From contig CAILMF010000081.1 of assembly GCA_903835235.1 (NCBI GenBank), forward strand, positions 1 through 64,000: a stretch of 64,000 bases of DNA. The letters are read 5' to 3'. Every line of letters starts with the position of its first letter. Position 1 is the stretch's first letter. This DNA is from an uncultured Rhodospirillales bacterium (GTDB lineage Bacteria; Pseudomonadota; Alphaproteobacteria; Acetobacterales; Acetobacteraceae). Made by a program: the position numbers and the translations under genes. The notes below the pieces were generated by a model. The model saw only the letters and a program-made list of their open reading frames with translations. It ran no database searches and was not told the origin of the DNA. This document shows, one piece after another, positions 59,031 through 64,000 of this stretch.

Positions 59031-59671
59031 CCGCCGGCGAGCAGCCCGGCCACGAAGCCCGCCAAGGCCGGCTGCCGCGCCCGGGTGCTGCGGGCGGCGT
59101 GCAGGATGGCGCGTACCTGCTCCACCGTGGCGGCCAGGTCGTCATTCACCAGCACATGGTCGAACTCGTCCCAGTGGCTGATCTCGGCGCGCGCCGCGGC
59201 CATGCGCTTGGCGACTTCGGCCTCGCTGTCGGTGCCGCGGCCACGCAGGCGGCGGTCCAGCTCCGCCATGTCAGGTGGCAGCAGGAACACGCCGACCAGG
59301 TCGGCCGGCAGCTTTTGCTTCACCTGGCGGAAGCCCTGCCAGTCGATGTCGAACAGCACGTCCCGCCCCGAAGCCAGCGCCGCTTCCACCGGGCCGCGCG
59401 GCGTGCCGTAGCGGCGGCCGAAGACCTCGGCGTGCTCCAGCATTTCGCCAGCCGCGACCATGGCCAGGAATTCTTCCATGTCGCGGAAGTGGTAGTGCAC
59501 GCCGTCCACCTCGCCTGCACGCGGGGCGCGGGTTGTGGCGCTGACCGAAAGCGCCAGCTCCGGCTCGCTCTCCAGCAGGGCGCGGGAGACGCTGGACTTG
59601 CCGACGCCCGAAGCCGCGGCGATGACCATGCAGACGCCGCGGCGCGGTGGTGATCTGGCCGGCTGATTCAC
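59027..59671 (-). CDS. gmk: Guanylate kinase
   Basis: A 214-residue enzyme converting GMP to GDP with ATP. The P-loop is AAASGVGKSSVSRALL; GMP-binding segments are SVSATTRAPRAGEVDGVHYHF and ILEHAEVFGRRYGTP-like EMLEHAEVFGRRYGTPR; FDIDWQGFRQVK and FLLPPDMAELDRRLRGRGTD follow. GTG at 59671 is the start because AGGAG lies 7 bp upstream. A 74-bp tandem duplication repeats this ribosome-binding site and GTG upstream, creating a 25-codon upstream ORF that ends in GTGA overlap with this start. Confidence 0.94.
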   Translation of the reverse strand: MNQPARSPPRRGVCMVIAAASGVGKSSVSRALLESEPELALSVSATTRAPRAGEVDGVHYHFRDMEEFLAMVAAGEMLEHAEVFGRRYGTPRGPVEAALASGRDVLFDIDWQGFRQVKQKLPADLVGVFLLPPDMAELDRRLRGRGTDSEAEVAKRMAAARAEISHWDEFDHVLVNDDLAATVEQVRAILHAARSTRARQPALAGFVAGLLAGG

Positions 59672-59804
59672 GCTCTGCTCCTCGCGCCCTTGGCGCTGCG
59701 GTGCGCCGCGATCAGGCGGCTACGCCATTTGGCCGGCTGATTCACGCTTTGCTCCTCGCGCCCTTGGCGCTGCGGTGCGCCGCGATCAGGCGGCTACTCC
59801 ACAT
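59657..59804 (-). repeat. 74-bp tandem duplication spanning the gmk ribosome-binding site and start
   Basis: Copy 1 (59657-59730) and copy 2 (59731-~59804) differ by one base (GCTCT/GCTTT) until they diverge near the end. Each contains an AGGAG ribosome-binding site and GTGAATCAGCCGGCC on the minus strand. Confidence 0.95.
59668..59745 (-). CDS. Possible upstream ORF (leader peptide) of gmk
   Basis: A 25-codon ORF that starts at the duplicated GTG (59745), preceded by AGGAG at 7-bp spacing, and ends with TGA at 59668-59670 overlapping the gmk GTG (GTGA). Peptide starts MNQPAKWRSRL. The duplication length (74 bp) puts it out of frame with gmk. It could couple or modulate gmk translation; it may equally be a neutral by-product of the duplication. 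Confidence 0.45.
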   Translation of the reverse strand: MNQPAKWRSRLIAAHRSAKGARSRA

Positions 59805-60690
59805 TGGCCGCCTGCTCGCGCAGGCGCTCGATCGCCGCCTTCAGGTCCAGCCCCACGCGGGTCAGCGGCACGCTGGCGGATTTGCTGCACAGGGTATTGG
59901 CCTCCCGCACGAATTCCTGGGTCAGGAACTCCAGCTTGCGGCCGGCGCCCTCGCCGGCGCGCAGCAGGGCGCGGGCGGCCTCGATATGCGCGGCCAGGCG
60001 GTCCAGCTCCTCCCGCACGTCGGATTTCTGCGCCAGCAGCGCCACTTCCTGCGCCAGGCGCTCCTCCGGCACGCGGCCGATGCCGGCTTCGCCCAGCAGC
60101 GCCGCCAGTTGTTCGCGCAGTTTCGCGCGCTGCGCCTCGGGCTGGCCGGCGGCTTCGCGCGTCGCCTCGGCGTGCAGCCCAGCGATCTCATCCAGCAGGG
60201 TGCTGAGCACCACGGCCAGCTTGGCACCTTCCGCCCGGCGGGCGGCAACCAGGCCGGCCAGCGCGCGGCCGAAGGCGCGGGCAAGCTCGGCGCGCTTGGC
60301 CTCCTCCATCGCCTCGTCGGGTTCCACCGCCTCGCTGCGCATCACCCCGGGCAGGGCCAGCAGCGCCTCCGCCCGCGGCGGCGCGCCGCCGGGGATGCGC
60401 GCGGCCAGGGCCAGCGCCAGGTTCAGCGCCTGGTCCAGCGCGGCGGCATCGGCCACCAGGCGGGGGCGCTCCTCCCGCTTCAGGTTCAGGTTGGCCGAGA
60501 CGTTGCCGCGCTTCAGCTGCTTGCCGGCGGCGTCGCGCACGGGGGGTTCCAGCGCGTCCTGGCCATTCGGCAGGCGCAGCCGCAGGTCCAGCCCGCGACC
60601 GTTGACGCTGCGCAATTCCCAGATGAAAGCGGTGCCATCGGCGAGTACACCGCTGTCGCGGGAAAAGCCGGTCATGCTCATGAGACTCAT
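59794..60690 (-). CDS. YicC/YloC-family endoribonuclease-like protein
   Basis: A ~298-residue YicC-type protein. The family start is SMTGFSRDSG, with WELRSVNGRGLDLRLRLP and RGNVSANLNLKREE, and the conserved C-terminal half REELDRLAAHIEAA, GRKLEFLTQEFVREANTLCSKS. YicC proteins are linked to RNA decay and stress. Candidate ATGs at 60690, 60681 and 60675 all precede MTGF; 60690 is used. It is upstream of gmk on the same strand, the usual yicC-gmk arrangement. Confidence 0.9.
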   Translation of the reverse strand: MSLMSMTGFSRDSGVLADGTAFIWELRSVNGRGLDLRLRLPNGQDALEPPVRDAAGKQLKRGNVSANLNLKREERPRLVADAAALDQALNLALALAARIPGGAPPRAEALLALPGVMRSEAVEPDEAMEEAKRAELARAFGRALAGLVAARRAEGAKLAVVLSTLLDEIAGLHAEATREAAGQPEAQRAKLREQLAALLGEAGIGRVPEERLAQEVALLAQKSDVREELDRLAAHIEAARALLRAGEGAGRKLEFLTQEFVREANTLCSKSASVPLTRVGLDLKAAIERLREQAANVE

Positions 60691-60719
60691 GCGCCGCTTT
60701 TCGCGCCAGGAGGCACCGA

Positions 60720-61511
60720 ATGCAACCGAACGCGGCATCCCCTTGGCCCTGGCGGCACGTGCTGATCACCGGCGCCTCCTCCGGCATTGGCCGCGCCCTG
60801 GCCGAAGCGCTGGCCGCGCCGGGGGTGACGCTGCACCTGGGCGGGCGGGACGCGGCGCGCCTGGCGGAGGCCGCCGTGGCCTGCACCGCGCTGGGCGCCA
60901 CGGTGGTGACACGCCAGGCCGATGTGCGCGACGCCGCCGCCATGGCGGATTGGGTCGGCGGGGCCGGGCCGCTGGACCTGGTCATCGCCAATGCCGGGAT
61001 CGGCGCCGGCACCGGGCGCGGCTTCGAGCGCGCCGACGACGCCCGCGCGGTGTTCGAGACCAATGTGACGGGCGTGCTGAACACGGTGATTCCCGCCGTG
61101 GCGGCAATGGCGACGCAGCCGGCCGGGCCGGGCGGGCTGCGCGGGCGGGTGGCCGTGCTCGCCTCCATCGCCAGCTTCGTCGCCACGCCGGGGGCGCCGG
61201 CCTATGCCGCCTCCAAGGCGGCGGTGCAGCGCTGGGCGGAGGCGCTGGACGCCACCGAACGCCGCCGCGGCATCCGCCTGCACAGCATCTGCCCGGGCTA
61301 CATCCGCACGCCGCTGACGGCGCGCAACCGCTTTCCGATGCCGCTGCTGATGGAACCCGCCGAGGCGGCGCGGCGGGCGCTGGCCGGGCTGGCGGCCGGG
61401 CGCATCCGCATCGTCTTCCCGTGGCGGCTGTATCTTCTGGCCCGGCTGGTCGGCGCGCTGCCGCCGGGCTGGCGGGCGGCCCTCATGGCGGGGTTTCCGG
61501 GCAAGGATTGA
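60720..61511 (+). CDS. Short-chain dehydrogenase/reductase
   Basis: A 263-residue SDR. The cofactor motif TGASSGIG is at 17-24, NAG near 90, and the catalytic Tyr/Lys pair lies in PAYAASKAAV. Loss of the usual Ser in a short VLASIAS segment is not evident. AGGAGG precedes the ATG. It diverges from yicC. Related to the YdfG/DltE-like classical group; substrate unknown. Confidence 0.9.
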   Translation: MQPNAASPWPWRHVLITGASSGIGRALAEALAAPGVTLHLGGRDAARLAEAAVACTALGATVVTRQADVRDAAAMADWVGGAGPLDLVIANAGIGAGTGRGFERADDARAVFETNVTGVLNTVIPAVAAMATQPAGPGGLRGRVAVLASIASFVATPGAPAYAASKAAVQRWAEALDATERRRGIRLHSICPGYIRTPLTARNRFPMPLLMEPAEAARRALAGLAAGRIRIVFPWRLYLLARLVGALPPGWRAALMAGFPGKD

Positions 61512-61575
61512 GCCGCTTGCGCTCTGCCCCGCCGCCGTGTCATTGCGGTGGGGTCATGCCCAGGAAGGGTTCCCC

Positions 61576-61734
61576 ATGCGCGTCGCCCTGCTGCTGCTGT
61601 CCTGTCTCGCCCTGAATGCCTGCGGCGTGGTCGCGCTGCCGTTCCGGGTGGCCGGGGATGTCATCGACATCGTGCCGATCGTCGGCTCGCCGATCAGCGG
61701 CGTGCTGCACGGCGTCGGCAACGCCATCGACTGA
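61576..61734 (+). CDS. Small lipoprotein
   Basis: A 52-residue predicted lipoprotein. Signal peptide MRVALLLLSCLALNAC has a lipobox (LNAC) with Cys16, followed by GVVALPFRVAGDVIDIVPIVGSPI, a pattern of short repeated Val/Ile segments seen in small proteobacterial lipoproteins. GGAAGGG lies upstream of the ATG. Function unknown. Confidence 0.8.
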   Translation: MRVALLLLSCLALNACGVVALPFRVAGDVIDIVPIVGSPISGVLHGVGNAID

Positions 61735-61825
61735 GCGGCGCGGCCGCCTCCTGGAGGTTGGCCAGGGGGCAGCCGAAGGCGAGCAGTCCCGGGTCTGCGG
61801 CGGTTCCGCCTTCGCGGCCCAGGCT

Positions 61826-63676
61826 CTACCCCTTGGCCTTCTCCGCCGCTGGGGCGCCGAAGCTCATCACCAGTTCCTGAATCCGCTCGGGGTCGGACTG
61901 CTCCATCACCCGCCGGGCGAAGCGGGCGCAGTCGTCGATATCCAGCGCGCGCACCGCCTGCTTCACCCGGGGGATGCTGCTGGCATTCATGCTGAGGCAA
62001 CGGATGCCGAGGCCCAGCAGCAAGGGCACCAGGCGCGGATTGCCGGCCATCTCGCCGCACACGCTGACCGGCATGCGCAGCCGCAGCGCCGCTTCCGTGG
62101 CGAATTGCATCAGCCGCAGCACGGCGGGGTGCAGCGGGTTGTAGAGGTGGGAGACCTCGGCATCCGCCCGGTCCACCGCCAGCGTGTACATCGCCAGGTC
62201 GTTGGTGCCGATGGCGAAGAAATCGGCTTCCAGCGCAATGGCGTCGGCGGCCAGGGCGGCGCCCGGCGTCTCGATCATCACGCCCAGCGGCGGCAGCTTT
62301 TCCGGCAGTGCCACGCCGCGGCGGCGCAGGCGGCGGGCGACACGATCATAGATCTCGCGCGCCTGCTTCACCTCGTTCGGCGTGGTGACCAGCGGCAGCA
62401 GGATGCGCACCTTGCCCTTGTCCGCCACCCGCAGGATGGCGGCGAACTGCGCTTCCAGCAGCTCCGGCCGCTTCAGCAGCAGCCGCAGGCCGCGCAGCCC
62501 CAGCGCCGGGTTCGGCCCGCCATGGGTCGGCGCGATGCCGGCGGCGCGGGCTTCCAGGTCCTTCTCGCCACCCCAGTCCAGCACGCGGATGGTGACCTCG
62601 TCCGGTGCCATGGCGCCGACGATCTGCTCATAGGCCAGGACCTGGGCTTCCTCGTCCGGCAGGTCCTCGCGGTTCATGAACAGGAATTCGGTGCGCAGCA
62701 GGCCGATGCCCTGGGCGCCGGCCTGGGCGATCAGCGGCAATTCCGCCGGGATTTCCAGGTTGGCCTGCAGCTCCACCTGCTCGCCATCCTTGGTCACCGC
62801 CGGCAATTGCCGCAGTTTCGCGAGTTTGGCGCGTTCCTTGGCGAAGGCGGCCAGGCCTTCCTTGGCCTTGTCCAGCGCACCTTGGCCCGGGCGCAGCACG
62901 ATGGTGCCGGTGGTGCCGTCCAGCACCGCCTGGTCGCCGCGCTGGGCACTTTCGGTCAGGCCGTGACAAGCCACCACACTGGGGATGCCCAGCGCGCGCA
63001 GCATGATGGCGGTATGGCCATCGGCGCCGCCTTCCTCGGTGGCCACGCCGGCGATCCGGCTGGGGTCCAGCAGGGCGGCATCGGCCGGGGTCAGTTCCTC
63101 CGCCACCAGAATCGCGCCGGCGGGTACCCCGGTCAGGCTGCGGAACGGCGCCGCCATCAGGTTGCGGTTCAGCCGGCGGGCAATCTCCCGCACCTCCTGC
63201 GCGCGGCGCAGCAGCCCGGCCTTGTCGTCGTCCTTGGCGGCCAGGATGGCGGCGGCGATCGCCTCCGACTCGTCCAGCACGGCGGTTTCGGCGGCCAGGT
63301 GCTCCTCGCCGATCCGGCGCGCGGCGTTGCGCAGCAGGCGGGAGTTGCCGAGCATCATGACATAGGCGTCCAGCAGCGGCGCCAATTCCTCCTGCGCTTC
63401 CTCCGGCAGGACCGAGAGCCGCATCTTCAGCTTGCCGAGCTGCTTGCGCGACAGCTTCACCGCATCGGTCAGCCGGGCGCGTTCCGGCTCCACCTGGTCC
63501 TCGGTGATGCGGCGGCGGGGGGCTTCGGCCGGAGCCTCGGTGGTGTCGTAGATGGCGCCGATGGCGATGCCGGGGGCGACGGGGATGCCGCGCACCACCT
63601 GTTCCTTGCCGCGGCGCTTCTCGGTCTTCACCGCGTCGCCGCTGCGGGCGGCCTCGGCGCGCGGATCATTCCTCAT
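61826..63676 (-). CDS. ptsI: PTS enzyme I (phosphoenolpyruvate-protein phosphotransferase)
   Basis: A 616-residue enzyme I that phosphorylates HPr from PEP. The phosphorylated His221 lies in GGADGHTAIMLRALGIPSV; the PEP-binding barrel has GIGLLRTEFLFMNRE, NPALGLRGLR and the active-site VSVCGEMAGN. No N-terminal GAF domain, so it is PtsI-like rather than PtsP. ATG 63676 overlaps the HPr gene by 11 bp. Its ~30-residue N-terminal arm is slightly longer than usual. In alphaproteobacteria such HPr-EI pairs often serve regulation rather than sugar uptake. Confidence 0.95.
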   Translation of the reverse strand: MRNDPRAEAARSGDAVKTEKRRGKEQVVRGIPVAPGIAIGAIYDTTEAPAEAPRRRITEDQVEPERARLTDAVKLSRKQLGKLKMRLSVLPEEAQEELAPLLDAYVMMLGNSRLLRNAARRIGEEHLAAETAVLDESEAIAAAILAAKDDDKAGLLRRAQEVREIARRLNRNLMAAPFRSLTGVPAGAILVAEELTPADAALLDPSRIAGVATEEGGADGHTAIMLRALGIPSVVACHGLTESAQRGDQAVLDGTTGTIVLRPGQGALDKAKEGLAAFAKERAKLAKLRQLPAVTKDGEQVELQANLEIPAELPLIAQAGAQGIGLLRTEFLFMNREDLPDEEAQVLAYEQIVGAMAPDEVTIRVLDWGGEKDLEARAAGIAPTHGGPNPALGLRGLRLLLKRPELLEAQFAAILRVADKGKVRILLPLVTTPNEVKQAREIYDRVARRLRRRGVALPEKLPPLGVMIETPGAALAADAIALEADFFAIGTNDLAMYTLAVDRADAEVSHLYNPLHPAVLRLMQFATEAALRLRMPVSVCGEMAGNPRLVPLLLGLGIRCLSMNASSIPRVKQAVRALDIDDCARFARRVMEQSDPERIQELVMSFGAPAAEKAKG

Positions 63677-63950
63677 TGAAGCCGGCCTCGACCAGGTCGC
63701 AGACCGCCTCCAGCGCCTCCTTGGCGTCCCAGCCTTCGGCCTCGATGCTGATCTCGGCGCCGAGGCCGGCGCCCAGCATCATCAGCCCCATGATGGAGCC
63801 GGCGGGCACCGTGTCGTTCTTGTAGGTCACCTGGACCAGGGCGCTGAAGCGTTCCACCAGCGCCACCAGCTTGGCGGCCGCCCGGGCATGCAGGCCGCGG
63901 GCATTGCGGATGGTCAGGGTGCGACGCAGCACGAGCTCTGAGTTGTTCAT
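63666..63950 (-). CDS. ptsH: Phosphocarrier protein HPr
   Basis: A 94-residue HPr. The phosphorylated His21 is in RGLHARAAAKLV and the regulatory Ser52 in AGSIMGLMMLGAG, implying control by an HPr kinase encoded elsewhere. GGAGGGGGG lies ahead of the ATG. It is the first gene of a ptsH-ptsI unit within this window; upstream genes, commonly EIIA-Man and hprK, would lie beyond the window end. Confidence 0.94.
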   Translation of the reverse strand: MNNSELVLRRTLTIRNARGLHARAAAKLVALVERFSALVQVTYKNDTVPAGSIMGLMMLGAGLGAEISIEAEGWDAKEALEAVCDLVEAGFNEE

Positions 63951-64000
63951 CGTCCCCCCTCCATCCTCGATTTTCCGGCGGAGCTAGTTTTCCCCACCGT

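Overview
The window is a high-GC chromosomal segment of an alphaproteobacterium. It is probably a member of the Acetobacteraceae close to Roseomonas: GC-rich codon use throughout, polyhydroxybutyrate genes, six orphan Bug/TctC-type solute receptors, a protoglobin chemoreceptor and an lptF-lptG-lptD/surA/rsmA envelope block. Genus assignment is inference from gene content; no rRNA, tRNA, CRISPR array or intact insertion sequence was recognised.

Layout. 1-2.7 kb: PHA synthase-like hydrolase (its start looks frameshifted) and phaA. 2.7-3.4 kb: PIN/AbrB toxin-antitoxin pair with a palindromic operator. 3.5-7.2 kb: 2OG-Fe(II) oxygenase, Bug receptor and peptide-type ABC receptor. 7.2-7.8 kb: repeat-bearing intergenic DNA. 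7.8-12.9 kb: methyltransferase/gloB divergent pair, penicillin acylase-family hydrolase, GST, cupin. 12.9-16.9 kb: a low-GC orphan gene with a helix-hairpin-helix-like motif, EamA transporter, holin-like membrane protein, double YciI protein and a secreted caspase-like protease. 16.9-18.6 kb: phaB, then about 0.7 kb without a convincing gene but with a strong terminator. 18.6-23.4 kb: amino-acid biosynthesis (metX-metW; chorismate mutase-hisC-prephenate dehydrogenase). 23.4-31.6 kb: zinc metallopeptidase, CoA-transferase and its Bug receptor, malate synthase G with a divergent GntR regulator, gamma-glutamyltransferase. 31.7-45.8 kb: globin-coupled chemoreceptor and a catabolic stretch in which Bug receptors alternate with hydrolases (racemase/decarboxylase family, amidase, FAH, M20, SGNH). 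45.9-49.3 kb: thioesterase, methyltransferase, GNAT-Nudix fusion, MoaB/CinA-type protein. 49.6-57.7 kb: envelope biogenesis (lptD, lptG, lptF and a lipoprotein protease leftward; surA-rsmA rightward). 57.7-64 kb: SnoaL-like protein, AEC transporter, gmk, yicC, SDR, a small lipoprotein, and ptsI-HPr.

How the genes work together. phaA and phaB make 3-hydroxybutyryl-CoA from acetyl-CoA. They lie 14 kb apart but share near-identical 17-bp palindromes in their upstream regions, of the type bound by PhaR repressors, so they could form one regulon. The Bug receptors, none beside tctA/tctB permease genes, are paired with enzymes that could act on the imported organic acids or amides. The lpt/surA/protease/rsmA block serves outer-membrane assembly.

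Non-coding structure is unusually rich. It includes a perfect 40-bp palindrome; a 26-bp triplication of the glcB 3' end that puts stop codons in all three frames; a similar duplication at the phaA 3' end; a 74-bp tandem duplication that copies the gmk ribosome-binding site and start and creates an upstream ORF; 97-bp tandem repeats between convergent genes; and three tandem TTTTC-loop hairpins. I saw no clearly new multi-gene defence or biosynthetic system. The best candidates for something undescribed are the low-GC helix-hairpin-helix-like orphan, the possible small RNA next to phaB, the gmk leader duplication and the gene-end tandem duplications.
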